Below the pieces are notes generated by a model, which had not been told where the DNA came from, did no database searches, and saw nothing but the letters and a program-made list of their open reading frames with translations. DNA of 64,000 bases, taken from Sinorhizobium meliloti 4H41. Lineage in GTDB: Bacteria; Pseudomonadota; Alphaproteobacteria; Rhizobiales; Rhizobiaceae. The position numbers and the translations under genes are program-made. The DNA lies in assembly GCF_000375585.1 (NCBI RefSeq), contig NZ_AQWP01000001.1, forward strand, positions 248,001 to 312,000, written 5' to 3'. Of this stretch, positions 41,680-51,599 are shown piece by piece (the first letter of the stretch is position 1; every line of letters starts with the position of its first letter).

Positions 41680-44529
41680 ATGGCCAGACACCAAACCTCC
41701 TTTCCCGAAATCCTGGACGTGTCGGCGCTTCGGGCCAGGTGCGACTTCATCGCCTCCGCTCATGCCGAACAGCGCGAACCGATGCGCCGGGCCTTGCTTG
41801 CGGCCTTCAAGGAGGCAAATGTCGCGGGCCGCGCCAAGGCGCGCGAACTGCTCGCCGCAGACGGCGCAGGAATAAAATGCGCGGAGCGCATCTCCTGGCT
41901 TCAGGACCAGCTGATTACCCTCTTGCACGACTTCGTGCTGAACCAGATTTTCGACGCCGCGAAGGCTCCCGAGGCTTCGCGCATCGCGGTCACCGCAGTC
42001 GGCGGCTACGGCCGCGGAACGCTGGCGCCAGGCTCTGATATCGACCTCCTCTTCCTCCTGCCCGCCAAGAAGGCGGTCTGGGCGGAGCCGGCGATCGAAT
42101 TCATGCTCTATATCCTGTGGGACCTCGGCTTCAAGGTCGGCCACGCAACGCGAACGATCGAGGAATGCATCCGCCTGTCGCGTGCAGACATGACCATCCG
42201 CACCGCAATCCTCGAATGCCGCTATGTCTGCGGGTCCGCGGCCCTGGCGAACGAACTCGAAACGCGCTTCGATCACGAGATCGTCCGCAATACCGGCCCG
42301 GAATTCATTGCCGCCAAGCTCGCCGAGCGGGACGAGCGCCATCGCAAGGCGGGCGACACGCGCTACCTCGTCGAGCCGAATGTCAAGGAAAGCAAGGGCG
42401 GCTTGCGCGACCTGCACACGCTCTTCTGGATTTCGAAATATTTCTATCGGGTCAAGGACTCCGCCGATCTCGTCAAGCTCGGCGTCCTTTCGAAGCAGGA
42501 GTACAAGCTCTTCCAGAAGGCCGAGGATTTTCTCTGGGCGGTGCGCTGCCACATGCATTTCCTGACCGGCAAGGCGGAGGAGCGCCTCTCATTCGACATC
42601 CAGCGCGAGATCGCCGAGGCGCTCGGCTATCACGATCACCCCGGGCTCTCGGCGGTCGAACGCTTCATGAAGCACTACTTCCTGGTGGCCAAGGACGTCG
42701 GCGACCTGACCCGCATCTTCTGCTCGGCGCTGGAGGACCAGCAGGCCAAGGACACGCCCGGGATCACGGGCGTCATAAGCCGCTTCCGCAATCGCGTCCG
42801 CAAGATCGCGGGCACGCTCGATTTCGTCGATGATGGCGGGCGCATCGCGCTTGCGAGCACCGACGTGTTCAAGCGCGACCCGGTAAACCTCATGCGCCTG
42901 TTCCACATCGCCGACATCAACGGGCTCGAATTTCATCCGGCGGCGCTGAAGCAGGTGACCCGTTCTTTGAGCCTGATCACGCCCCACTTGCGCGAAAACG
43001 AAGAGGCCAACCGGCTCTTCCTGTCGATTCTCACCTCGCGGCGCAATCCGGAACTGATCCTTCGCCGGATGAACGAAGCGGGAGTGCTCGGCCGTTTCAT
43101 TCCCGAATTCGGCAAGATCGTCTCGATGATGCAGTTCAACATGTATCACCACTACACGGTGGACGAGCATCTCCTGCGCTCGGTCGACGTCCTCTCCCGC
43201 ATCGAGCGGGGCCTGGAGGAGGAGGCGCATCCCCTGACGGCGATGCTGATGCCTGGTATCGAGGACCGCGAGGCGCTCTACGTCGCCGTTCTGCTGCACG
43301 ACATCGCCAAGGGGCGCCCGGAGGATCATTCCGTGGCCGGCGCCAAGGTCGCGCGAAAGCTTTGCCCGCGCTTCAGGCTGACCCCGAAACAGACCGAAAT
43401 GGTGGTCTGGCTGGTCGAGGAACATCTGACCATGTCGATGGTCGCGCAGACCCGCGACCTTAACGACCGCAAGACCATCGTCGATTTCGCCGAACGGGTC
43501 CAATCCCTCGAACGGCTGAAGATGCTGCTTATCCTCACCGTCTGCGACATCCGCGCCGTCGGGCCCGGCGTCTGGAACGGCTGGAAGGGCCAGCTCCTGC
43601 GCACGCTCTACTACGAGACCGAGCTTCTGCTCTCGGGCGGCTTTTCGGAACTGTCGCGCAAGGAGCGGGCGAAGCACGCCGCCCATATGCTGGAGGAGGC
43701 GCTCGCCGACTGGCCGAAGAAGGAGCGCCAGGCTTATGTGCGGCTGCATTACCAGCCCTATCTTCTGACCGTGGCGCTCGAGGAGCAGGTGCGTCATGCA
43801 GGCTTCATCCGTGAGGCGGACAATGCGGGCCGGACGCTCGCGACCATGGTGCGGACCCATGACTTCCACGCCATCACCGAAATCACGGTGCTGTCGCCCG
43901 ACCACCCGCGCCTGCTGACCGTCATCGCCGGCGCTTGCGCCGCGGCTGGCGCCAACATCGTCGGCGCGCAGATACACACGACATCGGACGGCCGGGCGCT
44001 CGATACCATTCTCGTCAACCGCGAGTTCTCGGTCGCCGAGGACGAGACGCGCCGGGCGGCAAGCATCGGCAAGCTGATCGAGGACGTGCTCTCCGGCCGC
44101 AAGAGGCTGCCCGAGGTGATCGCCAGCCGGACGCGTGTGAAGAAGCGCAGCAGGGCCTTCACCGTGACGCCGGAGGTGACCATCAGCAATACGCTGTCGA
44201 ACAAGTTCACCGTCATCGAGGTCGAAGGCCTCGACCGGACCGGTCTGCTTTCCGAAGTGACCGCGGTGCTGTCGGACCTATCGCTCGACATCGCCTCGGC
44301 CCATATCACCACCTTCGGCGAAAAGGTGATCGACACCTTCTACGTCACCGATCTGGTCGGCTCGAAGATCACCAGCGAGAACCGGCAGATGAACATCGCG
44401 GCGCGCCTCAAGGCGGTGCTGGCGGGCGAGGTGGACGAAGCGCGCGAGCGCATGCCCTCCGGCATCATTGCGCCGACCCCTGTGTCCCGCGTACCCCACG
44501 GTTCCAAAACGACAAAAGCCGAAACATGA
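41680..44529 (+). CDS. glnD: Bifunctional uridylyltransferase/uridylyl-removing enzyme GlnD
   Basis: 949 aa. Nucleotidyltransferase domain (about 90-200) with [22 protein letters not shown] domain (about 490-610) with [13 protein letters not shown] and [15 protein letters not shown]; two C-terminal ACT domains (about 735-815 and 845-925: [63 protein letters not shown]). It senses glutamine and uridylylates or deuridylylates PII proteins, setting the NtrBC and sigma-54 response. Its stop overlaps the murJ start (ATGA). Confidence 0.97.
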   Translation: MARHQTSFPEILDVSALRARCDFIASAHAEQREPMRRALLAAFKEANVAGRAKARELLAADGAGIKCAERISWLQDQLITLLHDFVLNQIFDAAKAPEASRIAVTAVGGYGRGTLAPGSDIDLLFLLPAKKAVWAEPAIEFMLYILWDLGFKVGHATRTIEECIRLSRADMTIRTAILECRYVCGSAALANELETRFDHEIVRNTGPEFIAAKLAERDERHRKAGDTRYLVEPNVKESKGGLRDLHTLFWISKYFYRVKDSADLVKLGVLSKQEYKLFQKAEDFLWAVRCHMHFLTGKAEERLSFDIQREIAEALGYHDHPGLSAVERFMKHYFLVAKDVGDLTRIFCSALEDQQAKDTPGITGVISRFRNRVRKIAGTLDFVDDGGRIALASTDVFKRDPVNLMRLFHIADINGLEFHPAALKQVTRSLSLITPHLRENEEANRLFLSILTSRRNPELILRRMNEAGVLGRFIPEFGKIVSMMQFNMYHHYTVDEHLLRSVDVLSRIERGLEEEAHPLTAMLMPGIEDREALYVAVLLHDIAKGRPEDHSVAGAKVARKLCPRFRLTPKQTEMVVWLVEEHLTMSMVAQTRDLNDRKTIVDFAERVQSLERLKMLLILTVCDIRAVGPGVWNGWKGQLLRTLYYETELLLSGGFSELSRKERAKHAAHMLEEALADWPKKERQAYVRLHYQPYLLTVALEEQVRHAGFIREADNAGRTLATMVRTHDFHAITEITVLSPDHPRLLTVIAGACAAAGANIVGAQIHTTSDGRALDTILVNREFSVAEDETRRAASIGKLIEDVLSGRKRLPEVIASRTRVKKRSRAFTVTPEVTISNTLSNKFTVIEVEGLDRTGLLSEVTAVLSDLSLDIASAHITTFGEKVIDTFYVTDLVGSKITSENRQMNIAARLKAVLAGEVDEARERMPSGIIAPTPVSRVPHGSKTTKAET

Positions 44530-46133
44530 GTCTGGTCAAGAAATTCGCTACCGTCGGCGGCGCAACGCTCGGAAGCCGGCTCTTCGGCTTCATCCGGGAA
44601 ACCTTCATGGCGGCCGCGCTCGGCACCGGCCCGGTCGCCGACGCCTTCAACACCGCCTTCCGGCTGCCGAACACCTTTCGCAGGCTTTTTGCCGAAGGGG
44701 CGTTCAATTCGGCCTTCGTGCCGCTTTTCGCCAAGGAGATCGAGGCGCACGGCATGGAGGGCGCACGGCGCTTTTCCGAGGAGGTCTTCGGCGTCCTCTT
44801 CACCGTTCTCCTTCTCCTGACGATCGCCATGGAACTGGCGATGCCGTTCATCGTCGGGCAGTTGATCGCTCCCGGGTTTGCCGACGACCCCGCGAAATTC
44901 ACAAGCACCGTCACCTTCGCGACGATCATGTTTCCCTATCTCGCCTGCATGTCGCTGGCGGCAATGATGGCGGGCATGCTCAATTCGCTGCACCGCTATT
45001 TCGCGGCAGCCATCGCGCCGGTCTTCCTGAACTTCATCCTGATCGGCGTGCTGGCCTATGCCTGGTACAGCGGCCAGGATGCGGTCGCGGTCGGCTATGA
45101 TCTCTCCTGGGGGGTGCTGGCCGCGGGCCTCGTGCAACTGGCGATCGTCTGGGTCGCGGTGCGCAATGCCGGGATCCGCATCGGTTTTCGCCGACCCCGG
45201 CTGACGGCAAACGTCAAACGCCTGCTGGTGCTGGCGCTTCCCGCGGCGATCACCGGCGGCATCACGCAGATCAACCTCCTGATCAACACCAATATCGCTT
45301 CTGCAAAGGAAGGCGCCGTCTCGTCGCTGGTCTATGCCGACCGCATCTATCAGCTGCCGCTCGGCGTCGTCGGCATTGCCGTTGCGACCGTGCTTCTGCC
45401 CGAGCTTGCGCGGGCTCTGCGCGGCGGCAATCTCAACGAGGCGGCAAACCTGCAGAACCGTTCCGTCGAGTTCACGCTGTTCCTGACACTTCCCGCCGCC
45501 GCGGCACTGCTCGTCATGTCGGAGCCTATCGTCCGGCTCCTCTTCGAGCGCGGCCAGTTCTCGCCGGAATCCACCGTCGTCGTCGGGCATATTCTGGCGA
45601 TCTACGGCCTCGGCCTGCCGGCCTTCGTGCTGATCAAGGCCTTCATTCCCGGTTTCTTCGCCCGCGAGGACACCCGCACGCCGATGATCTTCGCCGGAAT
45701 TTCCGTGGCAGTGAACGTCTCCCTGGCGCTGACGCTCTTTCCGTCGCTTGCCGCCAGCGGCATCGCGACGGCCGAAATCGTCGCCGGCTGGGTGAACGCC
45801 CTGCTTCTTTTCGCGACGCTCGTCTGGCGTGGGCACTGGGGGCGCGATATTCCCTTGCTGACGAGGATTCCCCGGCTGGTGATCGCCGCTGCCGTCATGG
45901 CGGCCGCGTTGTACTTTGCCGTGGATTGGCTCGCCTTGCCCCTTTCTTCCGCCGCACCGCTTACGACCCGCGCCCTTACACTCTGCGGCCTGATCGCCGC
46001 CGCGATGGCGATCTATTTCGCGGTCGCGTTCGGGACCGGCGGCGCAAGCCTTTCGATGATCCGCCGCAGCGTCAAACGGGGGGCACCGGCCTCGTCCGCC
46101 GAGCGGGCGAGCGAAGGGGCGGATCGGCAATGA
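44526..46133 (+). CDS. murJ: Lipid II flippase MurJ (MviN)
   Basis: 535 aa with about 14 hydrophobic segments. The N-terminus [32 protein letters not shown], then [25 protein letters not shown], is diagnostic for MurJ and includes conserved Arg residues of the cavity. It flips lipid II across the inner membrane for peptidoglycan synthesis. In rhizobia it normally follows glnD, here with an ATGA overlap, and the VOC gene follows with another ATGA overlap. Confidence 0.96.
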   Translation: MSLVKKFATVGGATLGSRLFGFIRETFMAAALGTGPVADAFNTAFRLPNTFRRLFAEGAFNSAFVPLFAKEIEAHGMEGARRFSEEVFGVLFTVLLLLTIAMELAMPFIVGQLIAPGFADDPAKFTSTVTFATIMFPYLACMSLAAMMAGMLNSLHRYFAAAIAPVFLNFILIGVLAYAWYSGQDAVAVGYDLSWGVLAAGLVQLAIVWVAVRNAGIRIGFRRPRLTANVKRLLVLALPAAITGGITQINLLINTNIASAKEGAVSSLVYADRIYQLPLGVVGIAVATVLLPELARALRGGNLNEAANLQNRSVEFTLFLTLPAAAALLVMSEPIVRLLFERGQFSPESTVVVGHILAIYGLGLPAFVLIKAFIPGFFAREDTRTPMIFAGISVAVNVSLALTLFPSLAASGIATAEIVAGWVNALLLFATLVWRGHWGRDIPLLTRIPRLVIAAAVMAAALYFAVDWLALPLSSAAPLTTRALTLCGLIAAAMAIYFAVAFGTGGASLSMIRRSVKRGAPASSAERASEGADRQ

Positions 46134-46519
46134 GACAGTCGATTGCCCGCGTCGCCATCGTCGTGCCCGATTACGACGAGGGCATCGCCTTTTACTGCGG
46201 CAAGCTCGGCTTCGACCTCCTCGATGACAGCGACCTCGGCGGCGGCAAGCGCTGGGTCGTCGTGCGGCCGAAAGGTGCGGCGGAGACCGCGCTCCTGCTC
46301 GCCAGGGCCGAGGGCGAAAGGCAGCGCGCCGCGATCGGCAATCAGACCGGCGGGCGGGTCGGCTTCTTTCTCTTCACCGACGACTTCGGCCGCGATCACG
46401 CCGCCATGCTTTCGGCAGGCGTGACGTTCCTCGAGGCGCCCCGCCATGAGGTCTACGGAACCGTTGCCGTCTTCGTCGATCCCTTCGGCAATAGGTGGGA
46501 TCTCCTTCAGCCCGCGTGA
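46130..46519 (+). CDS. VOC-family protein (glyoxalase-like)
   Basis: 129 aa. One VOC domain: [45 protein letters not shown] and GTVAVFVDPFGNRWDLLQP. Metal ligands at the usual His/Glu positions are not evident at the N-terminal strand (VAIVV), so metal dependence is doubtful. Function unknown. Translationally coupled to murJ by ATGA overlap and followed by trpS after 91 bp. Confidence 0.87.
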   Translation: MRQSIARVAIVVPDYDEGIAFYCGKLGFDLLDDSDLGGGKRWVVVRPKGAAETALLLARAEGERQRAAIGNQTGGRVGFFLFTDDFGRDHAAMLSAGVTFLEAPRHEVYGTVAVFVDPFGNRWDLLQPA

Positions 46520-46610
46520 CCATGCCTCTTGATTGCGCCCGGCCCGCCGTGCATAAGCGCGGCGGGTATCAACTGGAGCCAGGCCTTCCACAAGCCCGAT
46601 TGGGGACGAC

Positions 46611-47675
46611 ATGAACGAATTCAAGCCGCTCGTATTTTCCGGTGTTCAGCCGACCGGCAACCTGCATCTCGGCAATTATCTCGGCGCGATCCGCAAGTTC
46701 GTCGCCCTTCAGGAAAACAACGATTGCATCTATTGCGTCGTCGACCTGCACTCGATCACCGCGCAGCTCGTGCATGAGGACCTGCCGGGCCAGATCCGGT
46801 CGATCGCGGCGGCTTTCATCGCCTCGGGCATCGACCCCGAAAAGCACATCGTCTTCAACCAGTCGGCCGTGCCGCAGCACGCCGAGCTCGCCTGGATCTT
46901 CAACTGTGTCGCCCGCATCGGCTGGATGAACCGGATGACCCAGTTCAAGGACAAGGCCGGCAAGGACCGTGAAAACGCTTCGCTCGGCCTGCTCGCCTAT
47001 CCGAGCCTGATGGCGGCCGACATCCTCGTTTATCGCGCCACCCACGTGCCCGTCGGCGACGACCAGAAGCAGCACCTGGAACTCACCCGCGACATCGCCC
47101 AGAAGTTCAACATCGACTTCATGGAGCATATCCGGACGCGGGGCTACGGCGTCGACATCGTCGTCGGAGAAGAGCCGATCCATGCCTATTTCCCCCCGGT
47201 CGAACCGCTGATCGGCGGCCCGGCACCGCGCGTCATGTCGCTGCGCGACGGCACCAAGAAGATGTCGAAATCGGATCCATCCGACCTGTCGCGCATCAAT
47301 CTGATGGACGATGCCGATACGATCCTGAAGAAGATCCGCAAGGCCAAAACCGATCCGGACGCGCTTCCGAGCGAAGCGGACGGTCTTAAGGATCGACCGG
47401 AGGCCGAAAATCTCGTCGGGATTTACGCCGCGCTCGCCGACAGGTCGAAAGAAGAGGTGCTTGCCGAATTCGGCGGCCAGCAATTCTCGACCTTCAAGCC
47501 GGCTCTGGCCGACCTCGCCGTCAGCGTGCTTTCGCCGATCACGGGCGAGATGCGCCGGTTGATGGGCGATACCGCGCATATCGACGCTATCCTGCGCAAG
47601 GGCGGGGAGCGCGCCCGGGAACGCGCCGAGAAGACCATGCGCGAGGTCCGCGAAATCATCGGCTTTTTGCAGTAG
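46611..47675 (+). CDS. trpS: Tryptophanyl-tRNA synthetase
   Basis: 354 aa, class I synthetase. Variant HIGH motif is [17 protein letters not shown] (about 10-26), with [19 protein letters not shown] and the KMSKS motif ([10 protein letters not shown], about 217-226). It charges tRNA-Trp. Preceded by GGGGACGAC. The universal stress protein gene follows after 52 bp. Confidence 0.98.
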   Translation: MNEFKPLVFSGVQPTGNLHLGNYLGAIRKFVALQENNDCIYCVVDLHSITAQLVHEDLPGQIRSIAAAFIASGIDPEKHIVFNQSAVPQHAELAWIFNCVARIGWMNRMTQFKDKAGKDRENASLGLLAYPSLMAADILVYRATHVPVGDDQKQHLELTRDIAQKFNIDFMEHIRTRGYGVDIVVGEEPIHAYFPPVEPLIGGPAPRVMSLRDGTKKMSKSDPSDLSRINLMDDADTILKKIRKAKTDPDALPSEADGLKDRPEAENLVGIYAALADRSKEEVLAEFGGQQFSTFKPALADLAVSVLSPITGEMRRLMGDTAHIDAILRKGGERARERAEKTMREVREIIGFLQ

Positions 47676-47727
47676 TTCACGAAAATGAGACCTTGCGGGC
47701 GCCGCGCGGCGTTGTAATGTTCACCGC

Positions 47728-48219
47728 ATGGTTTCAACCCGACTCTCACGAATGGAAGGCCATCGCCGCAAGTTCATGGCGGTGATCGACGACACGCCCG
47801 AATGCGGCCGCGCCGTGCATTATGCCGGTATGCGCGCGAAGAATTCCAATGGCGGCCTCGTGCTGCTCTACGTGATCGCCGACGGCGACTTCCAGCAATG
47901 GCTGGGCGTCGAGGAGATCATGCGCGCCGAAGCGCGGGACGAGGCCGAGGCGACGCTGGCCAAGATCGCGCAGACGGTGCGCGAACGGATCGGCATCGAG
48001 CCGGAAATCGTCATCCGCGAGGGCATCGCCACGGAACAGATTCACGCCGCCATCGAAGAGGACCGCGACATCGCGATCCTGGTGCTGGCGGCCGGATCGG
48101 CGAAGGAAGGCCCGGGGCCGCTCGTTTCGTCCATTGCCGGGAAGGCCGCGGCCTTCCCGATTCCGGTCACGGTCATTCCCGACCTTCTGACGGATGAGGA
48201 AATCGACGCGTTGACCTGA
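47728..48219 (+). CDS. Universal stress protein (UspA family)
   Basis: 163 aa; an ATG at residue 9 is a possible alternative start. Single Usp domain: KFMAVIDDTPECGRAVHYAGMRAKNSNGGLVLLYVI, ATEQIHAAIEEDRDIAILVLAAGS and SIAGKAAAFPIPVTVIPD. The GxxGxxxxxxxxS ATP-binding pattern is degenerate, so ATP binding is uncertain. Cytoplasmic and of unknown target. It precedes nfuA, from which it is separated by a promoter with an iron-control element. Confidence 0.88.
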   Translation: MVSTRLSRMEGHRRKFMAVIDDTPECGRAVHYAGMRAKNSNGGLVLLYVIADGDFQQWLGVEEIMRAEARDEAEATLAKIAQTVRERIGIEPEIVIREGIATEQIHAAIEEDRDIAILVLAAGSAKEGPGPLVSSIAGKAAAFPIPVTVIPDLLTDEEIDALT

Positions 48220-48290
48220 TCTCCACAGCGCTGCGCGTCCCATCACATGAGCAAAGGTCGCTGTAGCACTCTGAATCACGCTATTACGCC

Positions 48291-48319
48291 TTGCGGGCTC
48301 CACCCGAGGCTCCTATATT
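48291..48319 (+). promoter_or_regulatory. Sigma-70-type promoter for nfuA
   Basis: TTGCGG (48291-48296) and TATATT (48314-48319) with a 17-bp spacer, transcription start near 48326. The -10 is the same as that predicted for hrcA. The iron-control element covers the start site. Confidence 0.65.
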
Positions 48320-48335
48320 TTGGAACAATTCTAAA
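48319..48335 (+). promoter_or_regulatory. Iron-control element (Irr-box) on the nfuA promoter
   Basis: TTTGGAACAATTCTAAA fits TTTRGAAYNRTTCTAAA, the ICE motif reported for the rhizobial heme-responsive regulator Irr, at every position. It abuts the -10 hexamer and overlaps the likely transcription start, which suits repression by Irr when iron is low. Rhizobial Irr lowers iron-use genes under iron starvation, and nfuA is an Fe-S assembly gene. Confidence 0.75.
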
Positions 48336-48375
48336 AAGCCGGTCGAGGAGCGCTCCCGGCAGAACGGAGTGAGAC

Positions 48376-48942
48376 ATGTTCATCCAGACCGAAGCCACGC
48401 CGAATCCCGCCACTTTGAAATTCCTGCCGGGCAAGGTAGTGATGGAGAACGGCACCGCCGAATTCCGGAGCGAAGAAGAGGCCCTTGCAGGATCGCCCCT
48501 TGCGGCTCGGCTCTTCTCGATCCCCGGGGTCACCGGCGTCTATTTCGGCTATGACTTCATAACCGTGAGCAAGGAAGCGCAGGAGTGGCAGCACCTGAAG
48601 CCCGCGATTCTCGGCTCGATCATGGAGCATTTCATGTCGGGGCAGCCGATCATGTCGGGCGCCGGCCGTGCCGAGCAGACGGATGCGGAGGACGAGTTCT
48701 TCGACGAGGGCGACGAGGCGATCGTCGCCACGATCAAGGAACTGCTCGAGACGCGGGTTCGGCCCGCCGTCGCCCAGGACGGCGGCGACATCACCTTCCG
48801 CGGCTTCAAGGACGGAACGGTGTTCCTGAACATGAAAGGCGCATGCGCCGGCTGCCCCTCTTCGACCGCGACCTTGAGGCACGGCGTGCAGAACCTGTTG
48901 CGCCACTTCGTTCCTGAAGTCGAAGCGGTCGAATCCGTCTGA
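48376..48942 (+). CDS. nfuA: Fe-S cluster scaffold/carrier NfuA-type protein
   Basis: 188 aa. The N-terminal Nfu-N domain (about 1-88) starts MFIQTEATPNPATLKFLPG; the C-terminal NifU-like domain (about 110-185) has VRPAVAQDGGDITFRGFKDG and the cluster-binding CAGCPSS. It carries [4Fe-4S] clusters to targets such as lipoyl synthase and possibly MiaB, whose gene lies nearby. Expressed from a promoter that carries an Irr-type iron-control element. Confidence 0.94.
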   Translation: MFIQTEATPNPATLKFLPGKVVMENGTAEFRSEEEALAGSPLAARLFSIPGVTGVYFGYDFITVSKEAQEWQHLKPAILGSIMEHFMSGQPIMSGAGRAEQTDAEDEFFDEGDEAIVATIKELLETRVRPAVAQDGGDITFRGFKDGTVFLNMKGACAGCPSSTATLRHGVQNLLRHFVPEVEAVESV

Positions 48943-49064
48943 TCCGAAGCGGGTCGAGGCGCGGAAACCTGCATGGCGGGCCCGCGCATCCTTCGCTTCC
49001 AGTTCGGTGTCATTTTCCTTATATCGTTTTCCATATTCCTTATGCCGGTGTGGTTTTTGGGATA

Positions 49065-49082
49065 GAATCACAGGTGTGATTC
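49065..49082. promoter_or_regulatory. Palindrome GAATCACA-GG-TGTGATTC between nfuA and tsaB
   Basis: Perfect 8-bp inverted repeat with a 2-bp spacer, too tight for a stable hairpin and so operator-like. Both outer ends are GANTC sites (GAATC and GATTC), which CcrM would methylate. It lies about 95 bp before tsaB in an AT-richer stretch that may hold a promoter. Confidence 0.5.
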
Positions 49083-49177
49083 CGACGTGCCGCAGCGACT
49101 TGTAGATGCGGCAACTGCGGTTGCGCACCCTCGCAGCCGCACCGATCGCAGGACGCAGGGAGGAGACCGCGGCTGAA

Positions 49178-49834
49178 ATGCTAGTTCTTGCCATTGATAC
49201 ATCCGGGTCCGGTTGTTTCGCTGCCGTCTGCGACGGCGGCTCCGGAGAGCTTCTGGCATGCGCGGGCGCGGAAATCGGACGTGGCCATGCGGAGCGCCTC
49301 ATGGAATTCGTGGATGAGGCCTTGAGCGTCTCGGGCCGGAAACTCGGCGAGATCGATCGGATTGCCGTGACGATAGGTCCAGGATCGTTCACCGGGATCC
49401 GTGTCGGCGTTGCCGCTGCGCGCGGCCTTGCCCTGGCGCTCGGAAAGCCGGCAGTCGGGGTCACGACGCTTCAGGTCGTCGCCGAAAGCGCGCGGCTGAA
49501 ACAGGCAGGCCAGCCGGTGCTCGTCGTCCTCGACGCCAAACGGGGCGAGCTTTACCTTCAGGCCTTCGATGCTTCGGGACGGCCGCAAGGGGAGGCGGAA
49601 ATCCTGGCCGCCGAGGAAGCGCGCTGGCGCTTTTCCGATTTCGCCGGCATCGTCTGCGGCTCCGGTGCCCTTGCCGTCACCGGCGCGGCGGGCAGCAAGC
49701 CGGACGAGATCGATATGGCGACCCTCGCCCGGCTGGGCGCGGCGGCCGATCCGGCTTCTGCGCGTCCTAAGCCACTTTATCTGCGCGGACCCGACGCCAA
49801 GCCCCAGGCCGGATTCGCCGTGACCCGTGCCTGA
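49178..49834 (+). CDS. tsaB: tRNA N6-threonylcarbamoyladenosine (t6A) biosynthesis protein TsaB
   Basis: 218 aa from the ATG at 49178 (AGGAGACCGCGGCTGAA upstream). ASKHA-like N-terminus LVLAIDTSGSGCFAAV, then GRGHAERLMEFVDEAL and IGPGSFTGIRVGVAAARGLALAL are diagnostic. It forms the TsaBDE complex that makes t6A at position 37 of ANN-decoding tRNAs. tsaD is not in this window. rimI follows after 60 bp, the usual pairing. Confidence 0.95.
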   Translation: MLVLAIDTSGSGCFAAVCDGGSGELLACAGAEIGRGHAERLMEFVDEALSVSGRKLGEIDRIAVTIGPGSFTGIRVGVAAARGLALALGKPAVGVTTLQVVAESARLKQAGQPVLVVLDAKRGELYLQAFDASGRPQGEAEILAAEEARWRFSDFAGIVCGSGALAVTGAAGSKPDEIDMATLARLGAAADPASARPKPLYLRGPDAKPQAGFAVTRA

Positions 49835-49894
49835 CCGGAAGACGCCAAGCGCCATTCGCCCGTATACTCTCCAGAACGTCCAAGAAACGCCCCG

Positions 49895-50398
49895 ATGAGC
49901 CTTACCGACTATTTCACCCGCCGCGCCGAATTCGACATTTTTGCGCTTGAAGAGGCCGATCTCGGCGCCGCGGCCGCGCTGCATCGCCAGCGCTTTGCTG
50001 CCGCTTGGAGCGACGGCGAAATCCATGGGCTCCTGAGTCAGGAGACAGTGTTCGGATTCGTCGCGCGCCAGACCAATGCCAATGGCATGTTCCGGCCGGC
50101 CTTCGGCGGCTTCGTCCTGTCGCGGGCGGTCGCCGGCGAGGCCGAGATACTGACGATTGGGGTCGACCCCCGCTACGCGCGCTCCGGTCTCGGCTGGCGC
50201 CTCATGCAGGCGGCGATGCGGGAGGCCGCCGTCAAGGGAGCAGAGGCACTGTTCCTGGAAGTCGACGAGACGAACCAGGCCGCGATCGGTCTCTACGGAA
50301 AGCTCGGCTTCCGCAAGGTCGGGGAGCGGAAGGCCTATTACCAGGCGCGGCCCGGCGAGCGCAGCGCGGCGCTTGTCATGCGGCTCGATCTTCGTTAG
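49895..50398 (+). CDS. rimI: Ribosomal-protein-alanine N-acetyltransferase RimI-like (GNAT)
   Basis: 167 aa. The GNAT acetyl-CoA site is seen in EAEILTIGVDPRYARSGLGWRLMQAAMREAAVKGAEALFLEVDETNQAAIGLYGKLGFRKVGERKAYY. In E. coli RimI acetylates ribosomal protein S18. Name based on fold and pairing with tsaB. The stop codon TAG is part of a palindromic repeat that begins at 50396. Confidence 0.88.
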   Translation: MSLTDYFTRRAEFDIFALEEADLGAAAALHRQRFAAAWSDGEIHGLLSQETVFGFVARQTNANGMFRPAFGGFVLSRAVAGEAEILTIGVDPRYARSGLGWRLMQAAMREAAVKGAEALFLEVDETNQAAIGLYGKLGFRKVGERKAYYQARPGERSAALVMRLDLR

Positions 50399-50503
50399 AG
50401 CATCTCGCTGTTTCATGGAAACACTGAAATGCTCTAACCCTTTGGGCCAACGCACTTCCGGACGGAAAACCGTTACACACTTTTCCTGGAAATGCTCTGG
50501 AGC
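50396..50503. repeat. Rhizobial palindromic intergenic repeat (copy 2, extended)
   Basis: TAGAGCAT (50396-50403) and ATGCTCTA (50429-50436) form one dyad, then GCACTTCCGGACGGAAAACC follows and CCTGGAAATGCTCT ends the unit. Read on the minus strand, the core matches the copy at 19047-19092. Such mosaic elements are frequent in Sinorhizobium and Rhizobium intergenic DNA. The first dyad supplies the rimI stop codon. Confidence 0.75.
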
Positions 50504-50616
50504 GAGATGAGGAAGGCGTGTGCGGTTTCGCCCGTATCCCGCGTCCAACCCACTGGAACAGATCACGTTCATGATTTCACGCAAACGGTGAAGCGCAGTT
50601 TGGAAGGTGCCTGCGG

Positions 50617-51486
50617 ATGATCAATTGGGTGCGGGTCGCTCTTTGCGGCATGCTGCTCGTCATGGTCTCGCTGGTGCTGATGCCGGTCCAGATCCTTTGT
50701 CTCTGGCTCGATCTGAAACCGCGGCGCTGGCTGCCGCGTCACTGGCATCGCGTCGCCTGCCTGCTGCTCGGCCTGCGCGTCCGCGTCCATGGCGAGCTCG
50801 ACCGCCGGCGTCCCTTGCTCCTCAGCGCCAATCACGTCTCCTGGAAGGACATCCTGGTGCTTTCCTCCGTGGCGGACGTCGTTTTCGTTGCCAAGTCGGA
50901 CGTCAAGAGCTGGCCGGTATTCGGGCTTCTCGCCCGCCTTCAGGCATCGGTTTTCGTGGAACGCGAGCAGAAGCGCACGACCGGTCACCAGGTCAATGAC
51001 ATCGGGCGGCGGCTCGCCGATGGGGAAATCGTCGTGCTCTTCCCGGAAGGAACGACCTCCGACGGCAACCGGCTGCTCGACATCAAGACCTCGCTGTTCG
51101 GCGCGGCCGCTTCGGCGGTTCCGCAGTCGCCGACCGGCGTGGTTCATGTCCAGCCGCTGGCGATTTCCTACACCGGCATCCACGGCATGCCGATGGGTCG
51201 CTATCATCGGCCGATCGCCGCATGGCCGGGCGACATCGGTCTGGTGCCGCACCTTCTCGGAGTGCTCAGAGAGGGAGCCCTGGAGGTCGATGTCGATTTT
51301 GGCGAGGCGGTGGATTATGACCGGCACGCGAACCGCAAGGAAGTGAGCCGCCTCATCGAGCAGCGGATCCGCAAAATGCTGGCGGATCGGCTGCGAGGGC
51401 GTTCCCGATCCGCCGCGAAGATCGAGCCGGCTGCCGCGCTCTCTGTGGCGCCGGACGTTCCGTCGGACGCGCGAAGGTCGCGGTAG
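50617..51486 (+). CDS. olsA: 1-acyl-glycerol/lyso-ornithine lipid acyltransferase OlsA
   Basis: 289 aa. PlsC-type acyltransferase with an N-terminal membrane segment (about 7-30), motif I NHVSWKD (about 73-79), motif III FPEGTTSDG (about 142) and VHVQPLAISYTG. In S. meliloti the PlsC homologue between rimI and miaB is OlsA, which acylates lyso-ornithine lipid made by OlsB. Fatty acyl-ACP is the donor. The Ser/Ala-rich C-terminal tail is probably disordered. GGAAGGTGCCTGCGG precedes the start. Confidence 0.88.
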   Translation: MINWVRVALCGMLLVMVSLVLMPVQILCLWLDLKPRRWLPRHWHRVACLLLGLRVRVHGELDRRRPLLLSANHVSWKDILVLSSVADVVFVAKSDVKSWPVFGLLARLQASVFVEREQKRTTGHQVNDIGRRLADGEIVVLFPEGTTSDGNRLLDIKTSLFGAAASAVPQSPTGVVHVQPLAISYTGIHGMPMGRYHRPIAAWPGDIGLVPHLLGVLREGALEVDVDFGEAVDYDRHANRKEVSRLIEQRIRKMLADRLRGRSRSAAKIEPAAALSVAPDVPSDARRSR

Positions 51487-51599
51487 CACTCTCAAATGCC
51501 TCAATCCGGGATCACCCTGAAAGGGTGACCGGTCGCGGCTCGCGCCGTGCCGGCCCGAAAATGCTTCAACTTTGGGGCGCTATGCACTAAAGAACCCGC

